Shown here piece after piece: positions 10,952 to 19,879 of a stretch of 64,000 nucleotides of DNA. This DNA is from Streptomyces gardneri (lineage in GTDB: Bacteria > Actinomycetota > Actinomycetes > Streptomycetales > Streptomycetaceae). The notes under the pieces are model-generated. The model worked only from the letters and a program-made list of their open reading frames with translations, did not search any database and was not told where the DNA came from. The translations under genes were made by a program, and so were the position numbers. How positions within the stretch are numbered: position 1 is the stretch's first letter; each line of letters opens with the position of its first letter. The stretch is taken from positions 372,001 through 436,000 of the forward strand of contig NZ_BJMN01000005.1 of the NCBI RefSeq assembly GCF_006539185.1. The letters run 5' to 3'.

Positions 10952-11428
10952 CTACGCGGCTGCGCCCAGGTGCTCCGTCAGCCGTTCCAGGAAGACCCGC
11001 TGCCCGGTGACGAGCAGCGGAGCGGCCTCCTCCGGGATGAACCAGCCGACCCGGTCGATCTCCGGGAAATCCTGGTGGTTGCCTGACCGGGGCGGCCACT
11101 CCATGGTGAAGGTGCCGGGGACCACCGCCCCCGGGTCGAGGTCCCCCTCGACCGCCCAGACGGTGACGAGCTTCCCGTTCCGCTGCCGGGACTCCCCGAG
11201 GTCGATCCAGACGCCCTCGGGGGCCGGCAGTCCCAGCTCCTCCAGGAACTCCCGCCTCGCCGCCGCCTCGGGAGCCTCGTCAGGCTCGTACTCCCCCTTG
11301 GGGATCGACCAGGCCTCCCGCTCCCTGGAGGCCCAGAAGGGACCGCCCATGTGACCGATGAGAACCTCGACGCCCCTGCCCGCCGTATGACGGAAGACCA
11401 GAAGACCCGCGCTGCGTTTGTCCGACAT
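10952..11428 (-). CDS. NUDIX hydrolase
   Basis: 158 residues. The NUDIX box is complete: GEYEPDEAPEAAARREFLEELG (residues about 45-66) fits Gx5Ex7REUxEExG, so it should hydrolyse a nucleoside diphosphate linked to another moiety using Mg2+. The N-terminal SAGLLVFR and the WSIPKG stretch ahead of the box are typical of the family's diadenosine-polyphosphate/house-cleaning branch. It starts 24 bp after the glycerol-type operon and may be its last member. Confidence 0.88.
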   Translation of the reverse strand: MSDKRSAGLLVFRHTAGRGVEVLIGHMGGPFWASREREAWSIPKGEYEPDEAPEAAARREFLEELGLPAPEGVWIDLGESRQRNGKLVTVWAVEGDLDPGAVVPGTFTMEWPPRSGNHQDFPEIDRVGWFIPEEAAPLLVTGQRVFLERLTEHLGAAA

Positions 11429-11452
11429 ACAGGCCAGTCTGACGGAACGTTC

Positions 11453-12679
11453 CTAGGACGCGTACTCCTCCGCGCCGACCACCACGGGACCGCCCGCCGG
11501 ATCCACGCCGCTCGTCCACTCCGGCCCGAGCCGCACCGAACGCCAGGGAACCGGATCCCCGCGCAGCCGCTCCCGCCGGAGGGGCGAGCCGTCCTGGGTG
11601 ACGGTCAGGAGCGGTCGTACGAGCCGCCGGTCCGGCCGTACGAGCAGGGGGACGGCCGTCGGACCGAGGAGCCCGGGGGTCACCCACCGCAAGGGCCCCG
11701 CCGTCAGCACCGGCACGCCCGCCGTCGGCCGAGGCCGGCCGGCGAGCAGGTCGAGGACGGCGTCGGCGACCGCGCGGCCCTCGGCGGCGGCCACCTGCGC
11801 CGGTTCCACCCCGCGCAGGAGGTTGCCGACGGCGAAGACCCCCGGCTCGGCCGTGCGGTACGCCCCGTCCGTGACCGGCCCGCGGGTGCCCGGCGCCAGT
11901 GCGAGACCGCGGGCCCGGGCCAGCTCGTGATCGGGGATCCAGTCCCCGGTGAACACCACGGTGTCGCAGCGCAGCACGGACGTCACCCCGTCCCGCCCCC
12001 GGACCGCGACCCCGGTCAGTCGCCCCCGGCCCAGCAGCTCGACCACCGCCGTCCGCGTGAGGACGGGTACGGCTCCGAAGCCATGCGCCGCACACGGGAG
12101 TTCGGTGACGACCGCGGCCGTCTCCACGCCCGCCGCGCGCAGCGTCCGCACCGCGTGCCGGGCCACCGGCTCACCGCCGACGACCACCGCCCGCCGCCCG
12201 AGCCGCCCACGCACGGCCTCGCCGCCGGAGCCGGACAACCCCACCGTCTGCTGGAGTTCGCCCGTCGTCAGCACTCCGGCCGGCCGTGTGCCCGGTACGA
12301 GCCGTGCGCTGCGCGGGCGTTCGCGTGCCCCCGTCGCGAGGACCACGGCCTTCGCCCGGATCCGTTCGAGCCCGGTCGGCGCGGTGACGTCCAGGCTGAG
12401 CGGCCCGGCCCAGCCGGTGGCGGAGACCCCCGTACGGACGGCGGCCCCGGAGCGGAGCGCCGCCCGGAGCGCGCGGCGCGCGTACCCCGGGCCGTCCAGC
12501 GGCCGTCCCCGGTGGTCCGCGCCGAACCCCGGGTGCCCGCAGTGCCGGGGTACGCCCCCAGCCGCGCGTTCCCGCTCCAGCACCTCGACCCGCCCGGCGC
12601 CCGCCGCCGCGAGCCGAGCGGCGGCGGCGAGCCCGGCGGGCCCCGCGCCCACGACGAGCACGTCGACCACGCGGCTCAT
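11453..12679 (-). CDS. NAD(P)/FAD-dependent oxidoreductase, second subunit of a Glp-type pair
   Basis: 408 residues from ATG 12679, which overlaps the upstream stop as ATGA, so translation is coupled. It has an FAD-binding [14 protein letters not shown] at the N-terminus, a central NAD-binding region (AVVVGGEPVARHAVRTL) and a C-terminal FAD motif DGAYRTAEPGVFAVGNLL. This pyridine-nucleotide-disulphide-type flavoprotein is regularly found beside a GlpA-like dehydrogenase and a glycerol kinase in Gram-positive and thermophile operons, where it probably passes electrons from glycerol 3-phosphate onward. The DUF1667 partner often seen there is missing. Confidence 0.8.
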   Translation of the reverse strand: MSRVVDVLVVGAGPAGLAAAARLAAAGAGRVEVLERERAAGGVPRHCGHPGFGADHRGRPLDGPGYARRALRAALRSGAAVRTGVSATGWAGPLSLDVTAPTGLERIRAKAVVLATGARERPRSARLVPGTRPAGVLTTGELQQTVGLSGSGGEAVRGRLGRRAVVVGGEPVARHAVRTLRAAGVETAAVVTELPCAAHGFGAVPVLTRTAVVELLGRGRLTGVAVRGRDGVTSVLRCDTVVFTGDWIPDHELARARGLALAPGTRGPVTDGAYRTAEPGVFAVGNLLRGVEPAQVAAAEGRAVADAVLDLLAGRPRPTAGVPVLTAGPLRWVTPGLLGPTAVPLLVRPDRRLVRPLLTVTQDGSPLRRERLRGDPVPWRSVRLGPEWTSGVDPAGGPVVVGAEEYAS

Positions 12680-14094
12680 CGCGCCCCCTGCCCGTACTCC
12701 TCGCTCAACGCCCGTATCTCCGCGCCGCAGAAGTGCCCTTGGCACCGTCCGCCCCGGGCGCGGGTCCTGCGGCGCAGCCCGTCCGGGCCCGCCGGGGGGA
12801 TGTCCGACGCGTAGGCGGCCCGGATCTCGCCGCGCGTCACGCGCTCGCAGTGGCACACGATCATCCCGAACTCCGGCTCCCGCGCGATGAGTTCGGCGTC
12901 GCGGTACGGGCGGGGGAAGGCCTCGCCGAGATTCGGCATGCGGACGGGGGCGAGCGGACGCTCGGGCCCGAGTTCGAGACCGCAGTCGGCGAGGAGCCCC
13001 AGCACATGCTCGGCGAGTGCCAGGGAGGCGCTGAGCCCGGTGGAGCGGATCCCGCCCACCGTGACGTACCGCAGCGCGGGGTGGGCCGCGCACCGGTAGT
13101 CCTCCTGCCCGGTGGCGGCCCGCAGGCCCGCGTAGACCGCCGTGACCTCCTCGTCGAGCAGCGCGGGCACGATCCGGCCGCCCTGCTCGCGGAGCCCGGC
13201 CAGTCCCTCGGCCGTCGTGCCGGTGGCGGTCTTGTCGTCGAGGTCCTCGGCGGTGGGCCCGAGCATGACGTTCCCGTACACCGTGGGCGAGACGAGCACA
13301 CCCTTGCCGAGCGGCCCGGGGACGGGGAGGAGAATGTGGCGCACCAGGTCGCGGGCGAACTTGTCGAAGACGAGCAGCTGGCCACGGCGCGGGGTGACGG
13401 TGAAGTCGCGGCGGTCCAGGAGCGCGTCGAAGGCGTCGGCGTGGAGGCCGCAGGCGTTCACCAGGTGGCGGGTCCGCAGCACCCCGCGCCGGGTGACGAG
13501 CCGGTGCCAGGGATCGCCCGTACGGACCTTCTCCACCCGGCAGTCGAGATGCAGGTCGACCCCGGACCGTACGGCCTGCGTCGCGTACGCGAGGGTGGTC
13601 GTCCACGGGCAGATCACCGACTCGCCGGGAACGGCGAGCGCGGCCAGCGCACCCGGCCCCAAGTGCGGCTCCCGGAGCCGCAGTTCGTCGGCCGAGAGCA
13701 GCCGGGTGGTGCGGTGTCCGTTGCGTTCCGCCTTCTCCGCGAGGCGGGGGAGCGCGGCCCGCTGCTGCTCGTCCCAGGCGACGAGCAGCGCGCCGAGCGG
13801 CTCGACGGGGATGCCCGCCTCGCCCGCGAACGCGCCGAGCAGCCGGTGGCCCTCGCGGACGAGCCGGGCTTCGAGCGTGCCCGGTGCGGCGTCGAAACCG
13901 GTGTGCAGGATCGCGGTGTTGGCCTTCGACGTACCGTCGCCGACATCGCTCGCGGCCTCCACGAGCGCGACCCGCAAGGGGTGGCGGGCGAGAGCGCGCG
14001 CGATGGCGCAGCCGACGACTCCCGCGCCGACGACCACGACGTCGTACTCGGCCTCCGGGCCCGAGGGCAGCGGACCGGTACGGGTGACGCTCAC
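12676..14094 (-). CDS. GlpA-like FAD-dependent glycerol-3-phosphate dehydrogenase with BFD-type [2Fe-2S] domain
   Basis: 472 residues from GTG 14094, overlapping the kinase stop (GTGA). The N-terminus is a DAO-type FAD fold (VVVVGAGVVGCAIARAL), followed by GTSKANTAILHTGFD and the substrate-domain hallmarks of GlpA/LhgO proteins. Near the C-terminus CHCERVTRGEI and CQGHFCG give four Cys for a BFD-like [2Fe-2S] cluster. It should oxidise glycerol 3-phosphate to dihydroxyacetone phosphate and hand electrons to the partner flavoprotein just downstream. No amphipathic membrane anchor is obvious. Assignment to glycerol 3-phosphate rests on its fused position with the kinase. Confidence 0.82.
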   Translation of the reverse strand: MSVTRTGPLPSGPEAEYDVVVVGAGVVGCAIARALARHPLRVALVEAASDVGDGTSKANTAILHTGFDAAPGTLEARLVREGHRLLGAFAGEAGIPVEPLGALLVAWDEQQRAALPRLAEKAERNGHRTTRLLSADELRLREPHLGPGALAALAVPGESVICPWTTTLAYATQAVRSGVDLHLDCRVEKVRTGDPWHRLVTRRGVLRTRHLVNACGLHADAFDALLDRRDFTVTPRRGQLLVFDKFARDLVRHILLPVPGPLGKGVLVSPTVYGNVMLGPTAEDLDDKTATGTTAEGLAGLREQGGRIVPALLDEEVTAVYAGLRAATGQEDYRCAAHPALRYVTVGGIRSTGLSASLALAEHVLGLLADCGLELGPERPLAPVRMPNLGEAFPRPYRDAELIAREPEFGMIVCHCERVTRGEIRAAYASDIPPAGPDGLRRRTRARGGRCQGHFCGAEIRALSEEYGQGAR

Positions 14095-15629
14095 CCGGCA
14101 CTCCCGGCGCCTGCGGCACTTTCCGCACCCCTGGCGCCCGCGACACCTTCCGCGCCCCCGGAGCCGCCGGCACCCCCCGCGCCCGCGCCCGCGCCGCCGC
14201 GGTCGACCAGCGCCGACACCTCCGCGCGGAACGCGGCCAGGCGCGCGGCGGCCTCGTCGGCACCGATCCGGGGCTCGTAGACGGCCGAGGGCTTCCACTC
14301 CGGAACCGCCTCGTGGAGCGCGAGCCCCGGGTGGAGGCCGAGGCGGGCGACCGCGCCCACCCCGAGGGCCGTGGCGTCGGGCGAGGACGCCACCTCGACG
14401 GGGAGTTGCAGCAGGTCGGCCTGGGTCTGCATGAGCAGCGCCGACCGGGTCAGCCCCCCGTCCGCGCGCAGCGAGGTCAGCGGCGCTCCCCGGTCGGAGG
14501 CGACCGCCGCGGCGAGCTCCACGACCTGGGCGGCGATGCCCTCGCACAGCGCGCGCACCAGATGGCCGGGGGAGGTGTCCAGACCGAGCCCGGTGAGGGA
14601 GCCGCGCACGTCCCCCCGCCACCACGGCGCGGCGAGGCCCGCGAGCGCGGGCACGAACGTGACCCCGCCGGTGTCCGGCACACCGCCGCCGACCGCGTCG
14701 ATCTCCTCCGCTCCGGCGAGCACGCCCAGGTCGGTGAGCCAGCGGACGGCCGAGGCCACCGTGTACACCTGGCCGTCCAGGCAGTGCTCGACGCGCCCGC
14801 CGAGCCGCCAGGCGACACAGCTCACCAGGCCCGAGGGGACGCGCCGGGGCTCCGGCCCGGTCCGCGCGAGGAGGAAGGCGCCCGTGCCGTACGTGCACTT
14901 GGCGGCGGACGGCTCGCCCGCGCTCTGCGCGAGCAGGGCGGCCTGCTGGTCGACCAGGAGGCCGGTCAGCGGCAGCGGCGGGCCGAAGGCCGTCGTGGTG
15001 CCGACCGGGGTGTCGCAGTCCACCACCCGGGGCAGCCGCTCGCCGCCCAGGCCGTACAGGTCGAGCGCCGTCTCCGACCACGCGACCGTGTCCGGATCGA
15101 GCAGCCCGGTACGTCCGGCGGTGGCCGCGTCGGTGACGAAGGCGCCCGTCAGCCGGTGGACGAGCCAGGCGTCGCTGGTGGTGACCACCCCGGCGCCGGT
15201 GGCGTGACGGCGGATCCAGGCCATCTTGGGCGCGGCGAAGTAGGGGTCCACGGGCAGACCGGTCAGCCGGTGCAACAGCTCGGCGTGGTCGGCGAGTCCG
15301 TCGCAGACGGAGGCGGCCCTGCGGTCCTGCCAGACCAGCGCGTCCGTCAGCGGATCGCCGGTCGCCGGGTCCCAGGCGAGCACCGTCTCGCCCTGGTTGG
15401 CGAGACCGACGGCCGTGACCGGGGTGCCGGCCTCGGCCAGCGCCGCCCGCCCGGCCGCGACGACGGAGTCGTACAGCTCACGAGGGTCGACCTCGACGAG
15501 GCCGCCCGGGAGGTGGCGGGGCCGGACCGGAGCCGTGCCGGTGCCGATCACCCCGCGCTCCGGGCAGAGGACGAGCGCCTTCGTGCCCGACGTTCCCTGG
15601 TCCACGGCGAGTACCGGGCCGCCCGTCAT
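14091..15629 (-). CDS. FGGY-family carbohydrate kinase, probably glycerol kinase
   Basis: 512 residues from ATG 15629 with GGAGCAG upstream. The FGGY fold starts with LAVDQGTSGTKALVL (phosphate 1 loop), has GLANQGET and WQDRRAAS in the sugar-binding half, CTYGTGAFLL for phosphate 2, and DGGLTRSALLMQTQADLL near the adenosine loop. It probably phosphorylates glycerol, given two GlpA-type oxidoreductases coupled downstream. The last ~35 residues are a Gly/Ala/Ser low-complexity tail not seen in GlpK. Two related palindromes lie upstream, consistent with repression by an IclR/GylR-type regulator. Xylulokinase-like substrates cannot be excluded. Confidence 0.8.
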   Translation of the reverse strand: MTGGPVLAVDQGTSGTKALVLCPERGVIGTGTAPVRPRHLPGGLVEVDPRELYDSVVAAGRAALAEAGTPVTAVGLANQGETVLAWDPATGDPLTDALVWQDRRAASVCDGLADHAELLHRLTGLPVDPYFAAPKMAWIRRHATGAGVVTTSDAWLVHRLTGAFVTDAATAGRTGLLDPDTVAWSETALDLYGLGGERLPRVVDCDTPVGTTTAFGPPLPLTGLLVDQQAALLAQSAGEPSAAKCTYGTGAFLLARTGPEPRRVPSGLVSCVAWRLGGRVEHCLDGQVYTVASAVRWLTDLGVLAGAEEIDAVGGGVPDTGGVTFVPALAGLAAPWWRGDVRGSLTGLGLDTSPGHLVRALCEGIAAQVVELAAAVASDRGAPLTSLRADGGLTRSALLMQTQADLLQLPVEVASSPDATALGVGAVARLGLHPGLALHEAVPEWKPSAVYEPRIGADEAAARLAAFRAEVSALVDRGGAGAGAGGAGGSGGAEGVAGARGAESAAGAGSAG

Positions 15630-15657
15630 TCCGCTGCTCCCGCCGCCGGATCGGAGG

Positions 15658-15673
15658 GTGATCGTCCGATCAC
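15658..15673 (-). promoter_or_regulatory. Palindromic operator candidate ahead of the kinase operon
   Basis: GTGATCG-TC-CGATCAC is a perfect 7+7 inverted repeat 29-44 bp upstream of the kinase ATG. A close relative occurs at 15836-15850 beside the divergent transcript, suggesting one regulator controls both. Confidence 0.55.
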
Positions 15674-15806
15674 CGAAAAGCGTCAGGGTGCCGTCGCCCG
15701 GGGCCCGCGTCAAGTGCCGGCGAACGACACCGTCAGGTCGGTCCCGTCTACCTGACAGTAAGTCAAATCCAGTCGCTGTCTTAATAGTTACCGTCGCCGA
15801 GAAGAG

Positions 15807-15850
15807 TGGACTGGTCGAGTCCAGTGCCCTCTATAGTGATCGCCGATCAA
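15807..15850 (+). promoter_or_regulatory. Promoter region with two inverted repeats for the divergent gene
   Basis: TGGACT-5-AGTCCA (15807-15823) is followed by a TATAGT -10-like hexamer (15833-15838) that runs straight into GTGATCG-C-CGATCAA (15836-15850), a variant of the palindrome at 15658. A repressor bound here would cover the start site. Confidence 0.5.
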
Positions 15851-15903
15851 CGGCAGGAAGGCCGTCGGGGGACTGACCACCCCCCTCCATCCACCGAGGA
15901 AGC

Positions 15904-15933
15904 ATGTCACCCACACCAGGCCCCACCCCCTGA
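15904..15933 (+). CDS. Nine-codon leader ORF, translationally coupled
   Basis: ATG 15904 has a proper GAGGAAGC site and encodes MSPTPGPTP, then TGA overlaps the next start as TGATG. The large downstream gene has no ribosome-binding site of its own, so this proline-rich mini-ORF probably delivers ribosomes to it. Confidence 0.5.
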   Translation: MSPTPGPTP

Positions 15934-16907
15934 TGGCCGCACAGGGCTTCCGGCCCGTCTACCACCCCGCGGGGCACGACCACGCCCTGCGCAACGCCGT
16001 CCAGGACCTGCGCACCGGCCGCTGGGTGGCCATGGCCCGGCTGCTCGACGAGACCTCCGGGTGGGACGGCTGGACCCGGCGCACCCAGGTCCTCGCCGCC
16101 GTCGCCGCGGGCACCGACGTCGTCCACGCCTGGCGCACCGAGCAGCCCGGCAGCATCGCCGCGACCGTGATGCACAGCCGCGTCGCCGTCGAGCGGGCCG
16201 TCCGCGCCCACCGCGCCGGCCACGCCCGCACCCGCGAGCTCTGGCAGGAGGCCTGGACCGCGTGCCGCGAGGCCGCCGAACTGGCCCCCGCCGACCCCGT
16301 GCCCTGGGTCGGCCTCCTCGCCCTCGCCGCCCTCGACGGACGCCAGCGCATGGCCGAGCACCGGCTCTCCCCGCCGGCCCCCATGCTGGCCCCCGGCCCC
16401 TGGGGGCTCCTCGCCGAGGCGGAGAAGCGCGACCCGTACAACCGCGAAGCGCACCACCGCATGCTCCAGTTCGTCTACGCCCGCAGCCCCGGACCGCTCT
16501 CCGAGGCCGTCAACTACGCCCAGTGGGCCGCCACTTCGGCGCCCGTCGGCTCCGCCCTGCACGCCCTCCCGCTCTATGTGCGGGTCGAGCGCTACCGGCG
16601 CGAGCGCGGCCACGAGCGCGCACTGGACCTCCACTGGGTCGCCGAGGACGCCGTACGCGACGCCGAGCGCGCCCTGGACACGTGGTTCCTCTTCTGCGCC
16701 ACCGAAGAGGCCTCCCTGCTCGACCTGAACCACCTGGCACACGCCCTCTACGGCGCCCTCCGCTTCGACGACGCGGCCCGGGTCTTCAAGGCCCTGGGCC
16801 CCTACTACGCGACGCTGCCGTGGGCCTACCGCACGGCCCGGCCGGACGACCGGGCCCTGGCGGAGGACATCTTCCTACGCGCCCGAGCCCGCTGCCTCAC
16901 CGGCTGA
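15933..16907 (+). CDS. Conserved hypothetical protein with TPR-like helical repeats
   Basis: 324 residues. It is all-helical, with repeated Ala/Arg-rich helix pairs (e.g. WQEAWTACREAAELAPADP, ALYGALRFDDAARVFKALG) that look like tetratricopeptide-type units; no catalytic motif, signal peptide or TM segment is visible. Related single-copy proteins exist in Streptomyces, but I know of no assigned function. It starts by TGATG coupling to a nine-codon leader ORF and is followed 72 bp later by an amino acid permease in the same direction. Confidence 0.7.
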   Translation: MAAQGFRPVYHPAGHDHALRNAVQDLRTGRWVAMARLLDETSGWDGWTRRTQVLAAVAAGTDVVHAWRTEQPGSIAATVMHSRVAVERAVRAHRAGHARTRELWQEAWTACREAAELAPADPVPWVGLLALAALDGRQRMAEHRLSPPAPMLAPGPWGLLAEAEKRDPYNREAHHRMLQFVYARSPGPLSEAVNYAQWAATSAPVGSALHALPLYVRVERYRRERGHERALDLHWVAEDAVRDAERALDTWFLFCATEEASLLDLNHLAHALYGALRFDDAARVFKALGPYYATLPWAYRTARPDDRALAEDIFLRARARCLTG

Positions 16908-16979
16908 CGCGGGCCACGGCGCCCCCTCGTACGTGTACGACCCGCTCCCGCTCAACCGCCCGTCCCCCCGGAGGTCCCC

Positions 16980-18512
16980 ATGTCCCGCACCGCAGCTCCC
17001 GCCGACGCGATACGCAAGCCACCCCCCGCCCAGGACGAGGAGGCGAGACTCAGAGAGCTCGGCTACCAGCCGGTCCTGGCCCGCCGCATGGGCGGCTTCG
17101 GCAACTTCGCGATCAGCTTCTCCGTCATCTCGGTCCTCTCCGGCTGCATGACGCTGTACGGCTTCGGCATGGGCACGGGCGGACCCGCCGTCATGCTCTG
17201 GGGCTGGGCCGGCGTCGGCCTCTTCGTCCTGTGCGTGGGCCTCGCCCTCGCCGAGGTGACCAGCGCCTACCCCACCTCGGGCGCGCTCTACTACATGGCG
17301 GACCGGCTCGGCGGGCGGCGCTGGGGCTGGTACACCGGCTGGCTGAACCTGCTCGGCCTGCTCGGGGCCATCGCCGGCATCGACTACGGAGCGGCCCTCT
17401 TCACCGGGGCCTTCCTCAACCTCCAGTGGGGCTTCGAACCCACCGCAGGCTCCACCTTCCTCATCTTCCTGGCGATCCTCCTCCTGCACGCCGTCCTGAA
17501 CCTCTTCGGCGTCCGCCTCGTCAGCGTCCTCAACTCGATCAGCGTCTGGTGGCACCTCGCGGGCGTCGCGGTCATCGTCGGCGCGCTCGCGTTCATCCCC
17601 GACCGCCACCAGTCCGCCGAGTTCGTCTTCACGGAGTTCGTGAACGACACCGGCTGGGCCAACCCCTTCTACGTCGCCGCGATCGGCCTGCTCCTCGCCC
17701 AGTACACCTTCTCCGGCTACGACGCCTCGGCCCACCTCTCCGAGGAGACCTCCAACGCCTCCGTCACCGCCGCCAAGGGCATCGTGCGGGCCATCTGGGT
17801 CTCCTGGATCGCCGGCTTCGCCCTCCTGGCCGGACTGAGCTTCGCCATCCAGGACTACGCCGCCACGCAGAACACCGCGACCGGAGTGCCGCCCGCCCAG
17901 ATCCTCCTGGACGCGCTCGGCTCGGGCGGCGCCACCGCCCTCCTGCTCGTCGTGATCGTCGCCCAGCTCTTCTGCGGCAACGCCGAGGTCGCCGCCGCGA
18001 GCCGCATGGTCTTCGCCTTCAGCCGCGACAACGCCCTCCCGGGCTCCGCCCTCTGGCGGAAGGTCAGCACCCGCACCCAGACCCCGGTCCCGGCGGTCTG
18101 GCTGGCCGTCGCCGTGGCGGCGCTGCTCGCCGTACCCTCCCTGTACTCCGCCACCGCCTACGGCGCGGTCACCGCGATCAACGTCATCGGCATCACCCCC
18201 GCCTACGCCATCCCGATCTACCTCCGCCTGCGCGCCGGGAAGCGCTTCACCCCCGGGCCGTGGAGCCTGGGCCGCTGGAGCAAGCCGATCGGCTGGACCG
18301 CCGTCGTGTGGGTGGCCCTGGTGACCGTCCTCTTCTGCCTGCCGCAGAAGTCCCCCGTGACGGTCGACACCATGAACTACGCCGTGATCGCCCTCGCCGT
18401 CGTCCTCGTCCTGGCCAGCGTCTGGTGGTACGTGGCCCGCCGCTCGTACGGCACCCCGACGACGTACGGCACGGCCCGCGAGGAGGCGGACATCGCCGAG
18501 GGAATCGTGTAG
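16980..18512 (+). CDS. Amino acid permease (APC superfamily)
   Basis: 510 residues. A short hydrophilic N-terminus with ELGYQPVLARRMGGFGNFAISF leads into twelve predicted hydrophobic helices. The helix-1 GGFGNFAISFSVISVLSG stretch and EVTSAYPTSGALYYMADRLGG between helices 2 and 3 are typical of the ACT/GABA-permease branch of APC transporters. It should import an amino acid or small amine with protons. A GAGG site just ahead of ATG 16980 supports the start. It probably shares the promoter region at 15807 with the gene before it. Confidence 0.88.
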   Translation: MSRTAAPADAIRKPPPAQDEEARLRELGYQPVLARRMGGFGNFAISFSVISVLSGCMTLYGFGMGTGGPAVMLWGWAGVGLFVLCVGLALAEVTSAYPTSGALYYMADRLGGRRWGWYTGWLNLLGLLGAIAGIDYGAALFTGAFLNLQWGFEPTAGSTFLIFLAILLLHAVLNLFGVRLVSVLNSISVWWHLAGVAVIVGALAFIPDRHQSAEFVFTEFVNDTGWANPFYVAAIGLLLAQYTFSGYDASAHLSEETSNASVTAAKGIVRAIWVSWIAGFALLAGLSFAIQDYAATQNTATGVPPAQILLDALGSGGATALLLVVIVAQLFCGNAEVAAASRMVFAFSRDNALPGSALWRKVSTRTQTPVPAVWLAVAVAALLAVPSLYSATAYGAVTAINVIGITPAYAIPIYLRLRAGKRFTPGPWSLGRWSKPIGWTAVVWVALVTVLFCLPQKSPVTVDTMNYAVIALAVVLVLASVWWYVARRSYGTPTTYGTAREEADIAEGIV

Positions 18513-18579
18513 CCGCCCCGGTCCGCTCCGCCCCGCTCCGCCCCGCCCGAGCCTCGGGCCGCGCCGCGAGGTCCGGGTC

Positions 18580-18656
18580 CCCGTCCGGCTGACGTACGGA
18601 CGAACCGGCCCGTCCGGTCCCGTCACCGGTCGGCCGGGGACCCGGAGCCGGACGGG
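18580..18656. terminator. Nested inverted repeats between convergent genes
   Basis: CGTCCG (18582-18587) pairs with CGGACG (18597-18602) as a short stem-loop, and the same left arm extended to CCCGTCCGGCT (18580-18590) can pair with AGCCGGACGGG (18646-18656) inside the converging gene's end. A terminator is plausible for both genes. Confidence 0.45.
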
Positions 18657-19879
18657 CGGAGCTCGGCGCGCCGGATCACGGGGACGGAGAGGCCGAGCGC
18701 CGCGGCGAGCAGGCAGATCGCACCGCATCCGACGAAGAACACGTCCGCCCCCCACAGGGCCACCGTGATACCGACGGCCGGGAAAAGCACGGGCGCGAGG
18801 CCCAGCGTGCACAGCGTCGTGAGCGCGGTGACCCGTCCGAGGTAGCGGGGTTCCGTCTCCGTCTGCACCAGGGCACCGGTCACCGTGGTCGTGAACCCGC
18901 TGGTCAGTCCGATCAAGGCGCCCAACGCGACGGCGACGGGCAGCGAGGGCGCGTGCCCCAGGGCGACCGCTCCCACCGCGGTGACGAGCAGCGCTCCACA
19001 CATCGCCGACCCCGCGCGCGGTATCCGGGTCGAGACGGTGAGCAGCAAGGCCGAAGCCGCGGCGCCGATGCTGAACGCGCTGGCGATCCACCCCATTCCC
19101 GAGGCGCCCCAGCCGCGTTCGTCGGCCAGCAGCACCAAACCGGTGGCGACCGGACCGCTGAAGCACATCTCGCCCAGCCCGATCACCGTGACCAGCGGGG
19201 CAAGCATCCGGTGACGGCGGACGTAGCGCAAACCGTCACCCAGCTCACGCCAGGCGGAGACGCGCTGAGACACCTCCGTCGAGGAAGCGATCCGCACGCC
19301 GAGCAGCGTGACGAGCGAGAGGGCGAACAGAGCACCTGCGGCCGTGAACGCACCGGCCGCACCACCCAGCACCAGGACGGCTCCCGCCAGGAGCGGGCCG
19401 ACGGCATTGCTCAGCCGGATCGACAACGCGCGCATCCCCTGGACGCGGGCGAGCTGTGCTGCTTCCGTGATACGCGGCGGGAGCGCGCCCACCGCCGGCA
19501 TGAACACCGCGTCCACCACGCCGAAGGTCAACGCCACCGCGACGAGCAGCCACACGCTCGGGGAGGCCGCCATGACCGCAGCGGCGGCGGCGAGGATCAC
19601 CACGCACCGAACCGCGTCGCTGGCGACGGCAACTCGGCGCGGCCCGAACCGGTCGGCCACCACGCCCCCGGCGAGCATGAGAACCGCCCGCGGAAGAGCT
19701 CCCGCGGCGACCACCAGGCCCACCTGCGACGGTCCGCCGGCGCGTGTGGCAGCCCAGGACAGGGCGAGAAAGTACACGACGTCGCCGGTGACCGAAGCCG
19801 TGTACGCGGTAAGCCAGCGCAGGACGTTGACGTCCCGGTAAGCCGGCCGCCCGGAGGTGGCCACAGGGTGCGCGGTCAC
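18623..19879 (-). CDS. MFS transporter (drug exporter type)
   Basis: 418 residues from GTG 19879, overlapping the regulator's stop (GTGA). Twelve hydrophobic helices with VADRFGPRRVAVASDAVR in the 2-3 loop (the MFS motif A region) place it in the MFS_3/Bcr-like exporter group common behind ArsR/TetR regulators. Coupling to the winged-helix regulator upstream suggests substrate-induced efflux of a drug or metabolite. Substrate unknown. Confidence 0.85.
   Translation of the reverse strand: MTAHPVATSGRPAYRDVNVLRWLTAYTASVTGDVVYFLALSWAATRAGGPSQVGLVVAAGALPRAVLMLAGGVVADRFGPRRVAVASDAVRCVVILAAAAAVMAASPSVWLLVAVALTFGVVDAVFMPAVGALPPRITEAAQLARVQGMRALSIRLSNAVGPLLAGAVLVLGGAAGAFTAAGALFALSLVTLLGVRIASSTEVSQRVSAWRELGDGLRYVRRHRMLAPLVTVIGLGEMCFSGPVATGLVLLADERGWGASGMGWIASAFSIGAAASALLLTVSTRIPRAGSAMCGALLVTAVGAVALGHAPSLPVAVALGALIGLTSGFTTTVTGALVQTETEPRYLGRVTALTTLCTLGLAPVLFPAVGITVALWGADVFFVGCGAICLLAAALGLSVPVIRRAELRPSGSGSPADR

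Noticed and set aside
16875-19166. Long minus-strand frame across the permease and MFS genes
   Set aside because: Spans two real genes in both orientations and is charged low-complexity sequence; a codon-bias artefact.
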